64,000 nt of DNA from Vibrio navarrensis (lineage in GTDB: Bacteria > Pseudomonadota > Gammaproteobacteria > Enterobacterales > Vibrionaceae): contig NZ_CP065219.1 of the NCBI RefSeq assembly GCF_015767675.1, positions 1 through 64,000 on the forward strand, given 5' to 3'. Below are positions 8,265 to 17,837 of this stretch, one piece after another; the first letter of the stretch is position 1, and each line of letters starts with the position of its first letter. Made by a program: the position numbers and the translations under genes. Below the pieces are notes generated by a model. It had not been told where the DNA came from. It searched no databases and was given only the letters and a program-made list of their open reading frames with translations.

Positions 8265-8361
8265 GTCTGAGTAAAGGCCTGGGCGAACGCATAGATGGCT
8301 TGGAAAGTAGAGCCGCTATACGCCCTTTTCTTCAAATTTCCGCTGTATTGACCGTTTAACT

Positions 8362-8735
8362 GGCGTTGTTGACTAAATGCCGGGAACCTTTTGCCTATTC
8401 ATCGATCAGATCCCGTGAGTATCTTCAAGGGACGGGACCATGGGCAAATCGACACGCAAAATCACAAACTGGAAAGAGTACAATCAAGCCTTGGTGAATA
8501 GGGGAAGCCTCACCTTCTGGCTTGATGAGAAAGCTAAAGATGCTTGGCAATGCCAAGAACATCATGGAAGGAGGGGAAGAGGTTTTCAGTTCAGTGACAC
8601 GGCTATAGAGACTGCGCTTATGCTCAAAGAAATTTTCGGCTTGTCACTACGAGCAACGGAGGGCTTCATCAATTCACTGTTTAGATTGATGGATGTGCCG
8701 CTGCGTTCACCGGATTACAGCTGTATTAACCTGAA
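8362..8735 (+). mobile_element. IS5-family (IS903-like) element, 5' part only
   Basis: A terminal repeat of the type GGCGTTGTTGACTAAAT lies at 8362. The transposase starts with ATG at 8440 (MGKSTRKITNWKEYNQAL) and contains RGRGFQFSDTAIETALMLK and GFINSLFRLMDVPL, typical of the N-terminal part of IS5/IS903 transposases. It ends after about 98 codons, where a different element begins, so the DDE catalytic residues are missing and it is inactive. Confidence 0.82.
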
Positions 8736-8739
8736 CTTT

Positions 8740-8883
8740 GGATAAGAAACTGAGCTAGCAGAGGAACTAATTGCTCGTTCCCTGATCTGATCATTCGACC
8801 AAAAGTGAACAGATACCTCCAAGGAACGAGCATGGACAAATTAATTGAAACCTTCTGTGATGTCGATGATTTCTGTCAGGCCC
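8740..8883 (+). mobile_element. IS982-like element, 5' fragment
   Basis: An ATG at 8832 begins MDKLIETFCDVDDFCQ, which resembles the start of IS982-family transposases, after a short leader. After 17 codons the sequence switches to an oppositely oriented IS1182-like transposase. The fragment is too short for a firm family call. Confidence 0.5.
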
Positions 8884-9362
8884 TGTAGTGGCGCTGAGTC
8901 TAGTGCCACTTTGATCTGAACATGACTAAAACCTCCCACTTCACGAGCGACATTTACGGTATGTTCAAGTAAAACTACATCCATATCGTTCGCAATTAAA
9001 CGATGACGAAAATCACATAAGGTACCTTGTGAAAATGGCGATTCCTCGCTGCCTAGACAGTCCAGTACCATTTGCCAACGTTGGTCAAACATCGCTTCTA
9101 ATGTCGCTCCGGCATCCGATTTTTGCTCGTATGCTTGGAGAATCGTTGCCATAGCTAAAAGAGCGGCCGGAACAGCAGGCTTTCCTCTTGGGTGGTCAGC
9201 ATACATCGACATAAGCTTATGATTAATCTCTTCATTAATGATGAGATGACGATTAGTTCGTAAGAACACAAACAGTTTTTCGGCCTGTTTTAACTTTTTG
9301 CAAATAAACTGCTCTTTTTTGGAAAGAGCAGTAGGTGGTTCCCAGTTTCTAGAATTAGACAT
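8884..9362 (-). mobile_element. IS1182-like transposase, N-terminal fragment
   Basis: Reading leftward from ATG 9362 gives about 160 residues of an IS1182/IS4-like transposase N-terminal domain, including PAVPAALLAMATILQAYEQ, EAMFDQRWQMVLDCLG and SQGTLCDFRHRL. It breaks off after KVALDSAPLQG, just past the first catalytic aspartate region, where it runs into the IS982-like fragment. The remaining codons of that frame belong to the other element. It is inactive. Confidence 0.75.
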
Positions 9363-9482
9363 AATCCATCAGTTTATAAGATAACAATACTGTGTATTTG
9401 ATCATGCTTTGGGTCTGAAGTCACTGTATGTTTTTTAAACTGATCGGTGCTCTAGGAGCAGTTATGTAGTATGAGTGACAAT

Positions 9483-10589
9483 TTAAGCCCTTTTCTTAAT
9501 ACGACTTTTCGCCATTGCGCTTTCACGCGCTAAGATACCTCGACCATAGCGCAAAACCATTGCCTCACTAGACCAACGGCCAGATTGCTGTATTTGTAAC
9601 GTGCTGTAGCCCTTTCTAAGCAAGTCCTGTGTTGCACCGACTCGTGCGCTGTGTCCGGTGAATGGTTTAATACCATGACGTTTTAAGCCAAGATCATGCC
9701 ATGCTGAATAGAATATTTTTTCGACCAGTTTAGTTGTAATGCCTTTATGGATTTGCTCACCCGTTGCCTCATCCACTTTAGGCTTAAAGCACGAGTTGTG
9801 CTTGGAAATGCCAACAAACAAGTAGCCATCTGCGCCAATGTCGAGCTTTGCCGCATCGGTATAATCCAAAATCAGGCTCACCACATCCTCGCTAAGTATG
9901 CAAGTATCCGGCTCCCCCGAATGGTTTGTTTTAGTGACAGGAATGGTCAGAATGGCGATTCCGTCTTCCAGATGAAGATCACAGAGGCGAATGTTTGCTA
10001 ATTCAGCGGCCCTTAGCATGGATTCATAAGCAGCAGCAAGTAAGGCTAGGTTACGTTTAATCAATAATCTTTCGTTGCCACCCCAAAGCTCAATCAAGCT
10101 CATTAAGTGTCGTTCGGTAAAGGGAGACGCTTGCTTGATGACTTCACCAGAACGCACTTTTTTCCGAGATATTGCTTTGATCCTGTCCTCAACATGAATA
10201 TCAATGCAAGGGTCAGGGCAACCAGTTACGCGGTGAAAGCGAGATATCGCCCAACGATATATTGCTAACGTGTTACGGTGTAACTCGTTAGCATGTTCAA
10301 TAAAGAAGGTTTCTACCGTGGCAGGTGACGCGGGTAAGGAATCGCGGTGGTTCCTTACGCACCAGTCAACAAAGCATTTCCAAGCACTTTTGAGGCGACG
10401 CAACGTGTTTGGGGAATAGCGTTCTTTTCGCTTTTCAAATTCATGGAGAAGATGGTCAAAAACAGCTTGAAACTGTGGGCTCGTGGCGACATTAACGCCT
10501 TTTTTCTGTGCGGCCCGAATTGCCGCTTCTACGTGCTCTGGCCGTACATCGGAAAAGTCGCCAAGGAGAGACAGTTGGTTTTCGATCAT
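9483..10589 (-). CDS. Cre-like tyrosine recombinase
   Basis: This 368-residue protein has an N-terminal SAM-like core-binding domain (about 40-140) and a C-terminal catalytic domain. Visible catalytic residues are Arg193 (SMLRAAEL), Lys220, His313 and Arg316 (GHSARVGA), Trp339 (SGRWSS) and Tyr348 (LRYGR). The stretch around GHSARVGATQDL closely parallels phage P1 Cre (GHSARVGAARDM). Cre-type enzymes resolve plasmid dimers or recombine 34-bp lox sites without accessory proteins. A 34-bp palindromic site of that architecture lies about 100 bp upstream. The gene could be a plasmid multimer-resolution recombinase or the integrase of a decayed element. Confidence 0.85.
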   Translation of the reverse strand: MIENQLSLLGDFSDVRPEHVEAAIRAAQKKGVNVATSPQFQAVFDHLLHEFEKRKERYSPNTLRRLKSAWKCFVDWCVRNHRDSLPASPATVETFFIEHANELHRNTLAIYRWAISRFHRVTGCPDPCIDIHVEDRIKAISRKKVRSGEVIKQASPFTERHLMSLIELWGGNERLLIKRNLALLAAAYESMLRAAELANIRLCDLHLEDGIAILTIPVTKTNHSGEPDTCILSEDVVSLILDYTDAAKLDIGADGYLFVGISKHNSCFKPKVDEATGEQIHKGITTKLVEKIFYSAWHDLGLKRHGIKPFTGHSARVGATQDLLRKGYSTLQIQQSGRWSSEAMVLRYGRGILARESAMAKSRIKKRA

Positions 10590-10691
10590 ACTTTATCAAC
10601 CTTAATGTTCACTTGAAACATCCTGAGTATCGAACAAACTTTTTTTATTCCAGAACACCTCAATATAACCATACAGAAGTTTAAATTTTTG

Positions 10692-10725
10692 TCAATTTCT
10701 GAGAATTACAGTTCTCAGAAATTGA
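10692..10725. other. 34-bp lox-like inverted repeat beside the Cre-like gene
   Basis: Arms TCAATTTCTGAGAA and TTCTCAGAAATTGA form a perfect 14-bp inverted repeat around TTACAG. Read as 13-8-13 this is exactly the size and layout of loxP, with an asymmetric core ATTACAGT. It lies 103 bp upstream of the recombinase start. No T-run follows on the + strand and the site is outside any gene. Function as a recombination site is inferred. Confidence 0.5.
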
Positions 10726-10743
10726 TAGAGTAGGATCCTTCTG

Positions 10744-10776
10744 GATTTAAAATGTGACATTGTAACATTTTAAATC
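10744..10776. repeat. Second dyad, 12-bp arms
   Basis: GATTTAAAATGT and ACATTTTAAATC form a perfect 12-bp inverted repeat around nine bases. It lies 18 bp after the lox-like palindrome. It may be a second protein-binding or recombination site of the same system, or an operator for the recombinase gene. Confidence 0.4.
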
Positions 10777-11529
10777 TGAATTTATTTTGGGGAATAGTTA
10801 TAACAACTCAACCATATGTGCTCCGCGATCCTACGGAGAGTTTTAATGTTGGAAGTGCCAAGGAAGAAGTGAATCTATAGCAAGCTCTGTCTTGCCAGCT
10901 CTTGTTATGACACTCAATTATGTGGATTCATAACAAGATAAATAACATCTCTACGTCCCGATAGGTGATACCGCCAGTACAACTCATAGCAACGAAGAAT
11001 GGAAAGCATGGTAGGCGTAGACAGGAGGGTGAGTCTTGGTGACCTCAACTGAGTTGATGGAGAAAATCTGCTCTACAACCAACTTAAATCAAGATCTTAG
11101 ATGCGTGAAGAAGAAATAAAGGATGTGCAACTGTCGACACACTTGACATCGATGCGACCATTTCGAAACATCGACAAGCTTTAAACGGTTGCGTATGTGC
11201 TTCGCCAGATAACGAAGCGTAATCGAAGTCGAGAGTTACAGATGATAATAGCCGAGTTAATTCAATACCTAAGAGGTTAGCAACACTACTTTAGACTCGC
11301 CATACGGCAAAGCAGCAGCGTTTGGACGAATTCGGGCGACGCCTAAGATGCTACCGACTTAAATATCGTAATCGCAGATACAGCATAGCTACAGCAACAA
11401 GATACCAGAGCGTAATGCGTGTAAGCTAGGGATGTCAGAGTTGGTATTAACACCCCAAGTTAATCATGGTTCGAGGTATTGGGGCTGTATTGTACTAATT
11501 GCGAAATGGGTACGAGTCGCTGAAAGTGT

Positions 11530-11626
11530 ATTCGTAGTCGCCGTATGCGACCTACGTTTATATTGTACTTATACGGTGATGTGAGAGGACGGAGGCCGGT
11601 GAGGTGAGGCCTCCTCCTACTCAATT
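11530..11626 (+). ncRNA. Degenerate group II intron 3' end (domains V-VI relic)
   Basis: The motifs CGCCGTATGCGACC, TATACGGTGATGTGAGAGG and the GGAGGCC...GGCCTCC stem ending CCTCCTACTC parallel the 3' end of the intron at 50921-51577. The domain V hairpin has about ten extra bases (around TTATATTGTAC) that should disrupt it, and no maturase gene is present, so this is a relic. It lies just beyond the 3' end of the lyase gene on the other strand. Confidence 0.6.
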
Positions 11627-11649
11627 CAAATTTAACACTGTGTCAGGTT

Positions 11650-14649
11650 TTACGCCTTTCTCAGAGTAACCTGAATTGGCAGACCATCTTTACACATAAA
11701 AGATACGGTCGTTTTGCTGCCTTTCACGTCTGCTTTCACGTTGCTGTGTTCACCCGTGAGTTCCCATGCACCGTGCAGTGTCACCATTACTGGAGCGTAA
11801 TCACTGAGCGTATTTTTTTCCATGTTTAGGTCTGGGTTTGCCACACTTAGTTTCAGTTGGTCTTCACCTTCTGGTTGAGTCATCACTAAAGATGATGTAC
11901 TCACGGCGCGAACGTATTTATCCGTGATACGTGCAAAACTAAATACAGAGTAACCCGTTGCACCCGTGGCTTTATCACGAACAATGTGAACGTTGCTGTT
12001 CTTTTGCACCACTTCGTACACATCGCCCGCTTTCACCGCTTCTGCAACCTGTGCCATTTTCGTAGGTGTGGCATCAAGAATGACGATGTATTCATATTCA
12101 GCGTTATCTGGTTTCACACCGTGGTTAATCCAAGCCGATTGGAAGTTACCGAAAGTTGGCTGTTTTTTCTGGTTATCGCGTGATTCTTGCGCCTGGCGAC
12201 GCACCTGGATTTCGGCACCTTTGACGATGTAGTAACCGTTACCCATGCCATCGATCAACCAATCACCTTCTGTTAACGTCGCTTCGTATGGGAACTGAGT
12301 GATCTTCTCACCGTTGACATTCAAAGAGTCTGTTAATTGAGTGATACCGTGTTGGAACAGGGTCGTTTCTGTCGGATACTCGCTGTTATTGTTGCGGATA
12401 TCGTTACCCGTCAGTACCAGACGGTTGTCGAAACTGAACACCGCTTTCTTCGCTGTGAAAGCCGGATCTATTACTGGCGCGTAAAGCATTGGGTTTTGTA
12501 GGATGAAACCAAACGTACCGTACTTCCCATCTAAGCTGGTTGCCCCGTTAAACTTAACGTCGTTTTTCAGCATCGTGGTGTGTGGGTTTGGTGCATCAAG
12601 CAGCTCCCACGGCAAATGGATCGTGGTACCACCCGGTGGACGGTTCCAGTCCCAGCCGTTTTCATCGTAACCGTAGTCAGATTCTTCACCAAATTTGTGA
12701 ATTTGCACCGTACCGTGTGATTGGTATCGACCGTAACGGTTAGCAGGGCCACCGCCACCGTAGATCTCTGATGACCACACGTATTTGTTCCAACCTTTCA
12801 TGGTCACCATCTTATCGGCAAAACGATGGATACCCATGGCTGCGTAGTTAAACGCCGTAAAGCCTTGTGGGTGAGATTCTGGTGTAACCTTAGTTTTAAA
12901 AATCTTCGCACCATCTTTGGCAGAAAGCTGCTCAATACGAAGATAAGCACTGGCTAGCTCTTTATCAACTTGATTCGACTCTACGCCCGCTAAAGCCAGG
13001 TAACGCATACCTATCGCCACTTTATCCACACTGGTTTTAAAGAATGGACGACGACCAATCACACCCAGACCTGGGTTATTGTTACTGTAAGTACGCGCCG
13101 CCAGCATCGCTTTCTTCAATACTTGACGCGCCTCGGTAGACAGCTCGAATGGTGTGCCGCGCAGTAAGTACGCAAGATGTCCACTCGCGGAGAGTGCAGC
13201 AAATGAGTAACCTGGGTAGTTACCTTGATGACGCCACGCTGTGCCATCTGGACGGAAACCATCTTCATAGCCCACAGGCACCTGCGTCACGTTAGCAGAC
13301 ATAAAGTTACTAAACTTATTCATCAACGCGATACGCTCATTCTGATCAGGCACAGTCAGCGTCATAGAAAGTTGAGCAAGCAAAAGTGTGTTCAAATAGT
13401 CCATATCTAAGGACTTATTGTTGACAAACATACCAAAGCCACGCTCATTAAATTCACGCGAGTACCACAACAAAGCGTCATGCACTGGTTTCATTAGATT
13501 TGTTTTCGTTAGGACGTCTTCCATCAATAGGATTGAGGCGTACCAATCACGCGATGCATAACCCCAGTGGTGAGTTGCGATTAAGCCAGAGCCTTTTTGA
13601 AAACCTTGATCCAACAGGTGCTTAGACATCAGAATGTACTTGTTAGCTAGATCTTGGCGAACAGTAGCATCGTTACTTGATAAATAAGCACGACCAATTT
13701 TACTCATCAGCTCAGAGAACGGGCGCAGGTGGTAGTAGCCATCAACCAAGGCTTTGTCGTAATCGTTCATGTGTTTTACTTGGTAAATCACATTTTGTTT
13801 TTTCGTGATGATGTGAGGACCATTAATCACACCATCAGCATGTTGAGTTAAACCTATATTCGCGAATTCTTCATCGATGTCACGCAGTACTTTGGCGCTC
13901 GCCTTACTGTCTTTAATGTAGTAATTGATCAGGTCATTTTTGATACGAGTAACGCCAGCAATTTCTTCTGCACTTGCTTGCGGTAGCTCTTTTGGCAGTT
14001 TGAAATCGATTTCTGGTACGTCAATCGCGGTCGTAACCGTGTAGTCTGACCATTGGTAGCGGGCATCATCAATACTGACCATGACGCGGTCAATGTAGAG
14101 TTGGCCAGCTTTGTCTGTTTTCGGTGTGATGCTCAGCCCATCCATTACCGAAGATGGCATGCCATTCATATCACGCTCCACAGCAAAGCCGATTGCTCGC
14201 CAACCTGTAAAGTTGAGTTTCGCGTTTGCTGTGCTTGAGCCAAGTTTGAATTCTAGCTCACCATCATTTGCTTCTTCGTTATAAACCCAAGTAGAAAGAA
14301 CGGTATAACCCCAACGGCCCCACTCTTTGCGAATGGTTTTTATTGGGTAGAAATTAAAGCTTTGATCGATAACAAGCGGTGCGTTTGGTTCATATTTCCA
14401 GATCAGAGATTGTGAACCGTTCAAAAAACGATTTTTAGTGACATCAATAGAACCTTCACCATCGATCGACACATAATCAGGCACAGACGCTTCTTCGAAT
14501 GAAAGCATCTTCGGCGTCATCATATTCACTTGTTGTTCAACGACTGGCGCAGCCTCTTTCTCTGTCGATTTAGCAGCATCAGCCCATACGTTAACTGACA
14601 ATACGATTGAAATCGCGGCAGCTAACACGGTACGACTTGAAATACTCAT
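11650..14649 (-). CDS. Chondroitinase ABC I-like polysaccharide lyase (PL8)
   Basis: The ATG at 14649 (MSISSRTVLAAAIS) has AAGGA upstream and opens a signal peptide ending near NVWA; the longer frame lacks this. The mature enzyme of about 975 residues has the family order: N-terminal jelly-roll domain (about 40-215), alpha-toroid catalytic domain and C-terminal beta-sandwiches. The catalytic set of Proteus chondroitinase ABC I is conserved: His474 and Tyr481 in RHQGNYPGY, Arg533 in IGRRPF and Glu628 in WSSEIY. Such enzymes cleave chondroitin and dermatan sulfate, and often hyaluronan, by beta-elimination. It is last in an operon after an ABC II-like enzyme and an outer-membrane barrel. A GGGG insertion after WSSEIY is unusual. 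Confidence 0.93.
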   Translation of the reverse strand: MSISSRTVLAAAISIVLSVNVWADAAKSTEKEAAPVVEQQVNMMTPKMLSFEEASVPDYVSIDGEGSIDVTKNRFLNGSQSLIWKYEPNAPLVIDQSFNFYPIKTIRKEWGRWGYTVLSTWVYNEEANDGELEFKLGSSTANAKLNFTGWRAIGFAVERDMNGMPSSVMDGLSITPKTDKAGQLYIDRVMVSIDDARYQWSDYTVTTAIDVPEIDFKLPKELPQASAEEIAGVTRIKNDLINYYIKDSKASAKVLRDIDEEFANIGLTQHADGVINGPHIITKKQNVIYQVKHMNDYDKALVDGYYHLRPFSELMSKIGRAYLSSNDATVRQDLANKYILMSKHLLDQGFQKGSGLIATHHWGYASRDWYASILLMEDVLTKTNLMKPVHDALLWYSREFNERGFGMFVNNKSLDMDYLNTLLLAQLSMTLTVPDQNERIALMNKFSNFMSANVTQVPVGYEDGFRPDGTAWRHQGNYPGYSFAALSASGHLAYLLRGTPFELSTEARQVLKKAMLAARTYSNNNPGLGVIGRRPFFKTSVDKVAIGMRYLALAGVESNQVDKELASAYLRIEQLSAKDGAKIFKTKVTPESHPQGFTAFNYAAMGIHRFADKMVTMKGWNKYVWSSEIYGGGGPANRYGRYQSHGTVQIHKFGEESDYGYDENGWDWNRPPGGTTIHLPWELLDAPNPHTTMLKNDVKFNGATSLDGKYGTFGFILQNPMLYAPVIDPAFTAKKAVFSFDNRLVLTGNDIRNNNSEYPTETTLFQHGITQLTDSLNVNGEKITQFPYEATLTEGDWLIDGMGNGYYIVKGAEIQVRRQAQESRDNQKKQPTFGNFQSAWINHGVKPDNAEYEYIVILDATPTKMAQVAEAVKAGDVYEVVQKNSNVHIVRDKATGATGYSVFSFARITDKYVRAVSTSSLVMTQPEGEDQLKLSVANPDLNMEKNTLSDYAPVMVTLHGAWELTGEHSNVKADVKGSKTTVSFMCKDGLPIQVTLRKA

Positions 14650-14691
14650 GTCTATTCCTTCTAGAGGACGCGGGGGCAACCCCGCGACACA

Positions 14692-17600
14692 TTATTTAAT
14701 TTTATTCAGTGTGATTTGGATCGGATTGGCTTCTACTGTGGTGAAGTTAACCACGGTTGTGTCTTTAACACGCGTTAATGAAACCGTTGTTGGTAAGCTA
14801 TCGGCTTGCCAATGACCGTTAAGCACCACGGAGTTCGCTACTGGTTGAGATGGACTATGACGCCACTCACGAGAGTAGATACTCACCTCTTTTTGCACGC
14901 CGTCTTCGGTGTATTGCGATGCTTCTTTACCTTGGTATAAGTTGAGGTCTGGGTTAACCATCGCAAGATTAATGGCTTGGCCTTTCTTCTCCACCATCAA
15001 CATGGCTGGTTTGTCTACACTGGCAATCACACCCGATTTGAACTCTGATGGCGCAAAAACAGCGTAACCAGTGGTTCGGCTCACACGGTCAACGACCACG
15101 TGTGCTTGGCTATCTTTTTGCAGGACTCGGTAAGGAGCCGCCTTTTTATCATCCAAAGTGCTGGCAAATGTCAGTAACTCTTTTTGCTCTGGATTGACTA
15201 AAACGGCGTATTCGTATCCCGCCTTGTCAGGCGCTTTACCATGATCAATCACAGCCGTGGCAAACTCACCCTCGGTGGCAGAGCTGTTCTTTTGATGCAG
15301 TGATTGCTGCTTATGAGCCGCCACTTTAACAACGCTGTTACCCAGAATAAAATAAGCATTACCATCTGGGTCGATGATTTGTTGGTGACCATTTCTGGCC
15401 GCCTTCAGCGCTGTTTCTGAACCCTGATAAGCATTACCGTTAACCAGCATGGTATCGCGTGGAGAGCGAATCGCATGTTGGAATAAGGTGGTTTGTATTG
15501 GGTAGTCTTTCACCTTAGTTACAATGTCACTACCTAGCGCAACAATTCGGTTATCAAAGAAAAAGACCGACTTGTTAGCACGGAAAGAGGCATCATATTT
15601 AGGGTGGCCTTGCAGCACCATGGCATACAAGCCATTTTTTCCATTAGAAACTGCGCCAGCATAGGTTTGTTCAGAGAACAACATCTCTTCTAAACCAGAG
15701 AAACGGTCAACGTTGAGTAGATGCGCTTCAACCTGCGCCATCGGAAGCTGGACTGCTGTCGTGCCTGGCCAACGGTTCCAATCCCAGCCATCATGGCTGA
15801 ATGCACGCGTCTTACCGTCTGCATCCATGATCTCTAATTGACCATAATTGATGTAACGCCCGTAGCGGTTTGCATTCGCATAGGATTCATGGCTGACTAA
15901 GTAACGGCTGAAACCGCGTACGGCAGCAACCCAGTCATCTCGGCGTTGAATGCCCATACTGGCATAGTTCATTGCCCAGTTACCCTGCGGGACAGAGCCC
16001 GCTTTAAAGCCCTTATCTAGCAAGAAACGACGGAATGAGTCATCTTTCATACCTTTGGTTAAACGCAGGTATGCCGATGCCATATCCGGGTCAATATCTT
16101 GTTTGCCATCCGGTGTGCCAGCCATTGCCATGTGCTGGAACGGCTCAACAGAGATGCCTTCTTTACCCGTTGGGTGGCGGCCTGTAATGGACATTAATGT
16201 TAGTCCATCATTACTCCATATTTCCGACATTGCGGTGGCTTTTTTCAGCGTTTCATGGGCGTGCGTATCGATCGCATATTTTGTGCGAGCTAACGCTTCA
16301 ACCACAGGGGTTAACCCTGTCAATGCGCCTTTAGCGTAGGCTGGATAGTGTTGAGAGTGGTGGAAGATAGAACCATCTTGCTTAAAGCCACCACTGAGAC
16401 CATGAGAAGTTGAGATAGACTTAGACAGCCAGAAACCAAACTGAGCCAACAACATGTCTCGTGTTTCCGCGTCTTCTTGCATCAAGATGCTGTACAGCAT
16501 GCCACGCAACTGCGTGTTCATGACATCAACGTTAAAGCTGGTCATCTCTTCGACTGGTCGATAGATACGCCCTGTCCCCGAGAACCATACCATCATCTCA
16601 GTAACGTCTTTGCTTAAGCCGTGCGCTTGCAATAGATCACGTGCTAAGTAATGCGCCTGGAATAACGCACGCAATGTATAACCAAAGTGATGTGCAGTAC
16701 CAACACCACTCTCGGCGGTATAGCCTTGTGCTAATGCGTAGCGCGTTAATTTAACGTACTTGTCAGTGAGATCAGCACGCGTGTTATCATCCAGTTTGCC
16801 TTGTAATGCTCGCGCAATATCGAGCATTAACTCACCATAACGGCGCAAATCGGCCGTATCAAACACCACCTCAAAACCATTTTCATCAAGCAAACCACGA
16901 TTCACGCCTTTGTCGAGGAATAGTTTCAATCGGTTGGAGTTATCAAGCCCTTCACCAACTATCACACCATCGACTTCTTTCAGATTGTAAGCGGCGTATT
17001 TCTTTTCGATCTCAGCGAACTTTGCGTCGCTGTTACCTGGTGCTGTACCAAGTGCAAACGCATGCAATTTCTCATGAATGTCAGCAATCGAACGAGGCGC
17101 CTTAGCGGATGATGTCGCTTTTGCACTCTCATGCTGGCGAGCTTGATATTGGTTGATAAAACCATAATAACGGTGCAACGCTAACCAGTGTTGGTTTGGC
17201 GCGGTATCAGCAGCTAAATTCACAAACGGGACTTGTGCGTCACGTGTTGACCAACGAGGATCAACAGGAATGCTCACCATCACCTGATCCAGATAAATCG
17301 TTCCCTTATCTACCATATCTATGGTGTCAACCACCAACTGATCCATGGTTTCCGTTGCTTTGCCTGTCATGTCCTCGAACGGAATCATTAACTGACGCCA
17401 ACCTTCGAAATCCATGTTTACATCAAAGTAGACTTGAGTTTTACCTGCCTCTTTGAATGAAAAACGCAATTGACCTTTGTTCGCTTTGGTATTGTAAATC
17501 CACGTAGTAAAAGCACTGGTCGACTGGTCTTTACCGTTAGCTTCAAAGTGCTTATAGCCAATTGGCTGGTTAAAAATGAGCTTGCCTTTGCGCTCAAATT

Positions 17601-17817
17601 CCCATTTAAGACCCGTATCGCCGTCTTTACGGAAGTCATTATTTAAGCTCAGCGTACCTTTTTCCGCCTGAATGGGCGCAGGCATGCCTTGCTCAAAGAA
17701 ATACATATGTCCCGCAGGCTGCAAATAAGACGTTGTATCCACGTCTGCAGCCATGACCGCGCCACTTTGTAATGCAGAGAAGACAGCAAGTGGCAGGAGT
17801 TTAAGTGTCATTTTCAT
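14692..17817 (-). CDS. Chondroitinase ABC II-like exolyase (PL8)
   Basis: The start at ATG 17817 opens a signal peptide ending at AVMA. ATG 17811 is also possible, and the longest frame begins with TTG at 17823. The 1,041-residue protein matches the type II exolyase of Proteus vulgaris rather than type I: GSIFHHSQHYPAYAK, GRHPTG, AGTPDGKQ, GFSRYLV and DLNLYQG are shared with it. Catalytic residues correspond to His487, Tyr494, Arg547 and Glu644 (SHESY instead of WSSEIY). Type II enzymes release disaccharides from chain ends and oligosaccharides left by the endo-acting type I. The gene lies directly upstream of the type I-like gene, a pairing also seen in Proteus. Confidence 0.92.
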   Translation of the reverse strand: MKMTLKLLPLAVFSALQSGAVMAADVDTTSYLQPAGHMYFFEQGMPAPIQAEKGTLSLNNDFRKDGDTGLKWEFERKGKLIFNQPIGYKHFEANGKDQSTSAFTTWIYNTKANKGQLRFSFKEAGKTQVYFDVNMDFEGWRQLMIPFEDMTGKATETMDQLVVDTIDMVDKGTIYLDQVMVSIPVDPRWSTRDAQVPFVNLAADTAPNQHWLALHRYYGFINQYQARQHESAKATSSAKAPRSIADIHEKLHAFALGTAPGNSDAKFAEIEKKYAAYNLKEVDGVIVGEGLDNSNRLKLFLDKGVNRGLLDENGFEVVFDTADLRRYGELMLDIARALQGKLDDNTRADLTDKYVKLTRYALAQGYTAESGVGTAHHFGYTLRALFQAHYLARDLLQAHGLSKDVTEMMVWFSGTGRIYRPVEEMTSFNVDVMNTQLRGMLYSILMQEDAETRDMLLAQFGFWLSKSISTSHGLSGGFKQDGSIFHHSQHYPAYAKGALTGLTPVVEALARTKYAIDTHAHETLKKATAMSEIWSNDGLTLMSITGRHPTGKEGISVEPFQHMAMAGTPDGKQDIDPDMASAYLRLTKGMKDDSFRRFLLDKGFKAGSVPQGNWAMNYASMGIQRRDDWVAAVRGFSRYLVSHESYANANRYGRYINYGQLEIMDADGKTRAFSHDGWDWNRWPGTTAVQLPMAQVEAHLLNVDRFSGLEEMLFSEQTYAGAVSNGKNGLYAMVLQGHPKYDASFRANKSVFFFDNRIVALGSDIVTKVKDYPIQTTLFQHAIRSPRDTMLVNGNAYQGSETALKAARNGHQQIIDPDGNAYFILGNSVVKVAAHKQQSLHQKNSSATEGEFATAVIDHGKAPDKAGYEYAVLVNPEQKELLTFASTLDDKKAAPYRVLQKDSQAHVVVDRVSRTTGYAVFAPSEFKSGVIASVDKPAMLMVEKKGQAINLAMVNPDLNLYQGKEASQYTEDGVQKEVSIYSREWRHSPSQPVANSVVLNGHWQADSLPTTVSLTRVKDTTVVNFTTVEANPIQITLNKIK

Positions 17818-17837
17818 TTTCAATACAACCCACTCAA

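Larger units (their letters stand above)
5963..8277 (+). repeat. 2,315-bp inverted duplication, copy 1 (agaS 3' end + agaV-agaW-agaE)
   Basis: This block is the reverse complement of 43809-46123. The boundaries fall inside the last 24 codons of agaS on one side and 13 bp past the IID stop codon on the other. The encoded IIB, IIC and IID proteins are identical in both copies, and the stretches compared by eye show no base difference, so the duplication is recent. Copy 2 sits in an intact operon and is therefore the likely source. Confidence 0.92.
10590..11649. other. Gene-free kilobase with recombination sites and intron relic
   Basis: No protein gene could be supported in these 1,060 bases. 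They contain the recombinase promoter side, two palindromes (10692-10725 and 10744-10776), and sequence that becomes recognisable as a group II intron 3' end at about 11530-11626. Much of 10930-11530 has the purine-rich, hairpin-rich look of intron RNA but could not be assigned to domains. No clear intron 5' end was found. Confidence 0.5.

Noticed and set aside
10692..10725. Reading the 34-bp palindrome as a transcription terminator
   Set aside because: No T-run follows on the + strand and no gene ends close by in that direction. The lox-like reading fits the neighbouring recombinase better.
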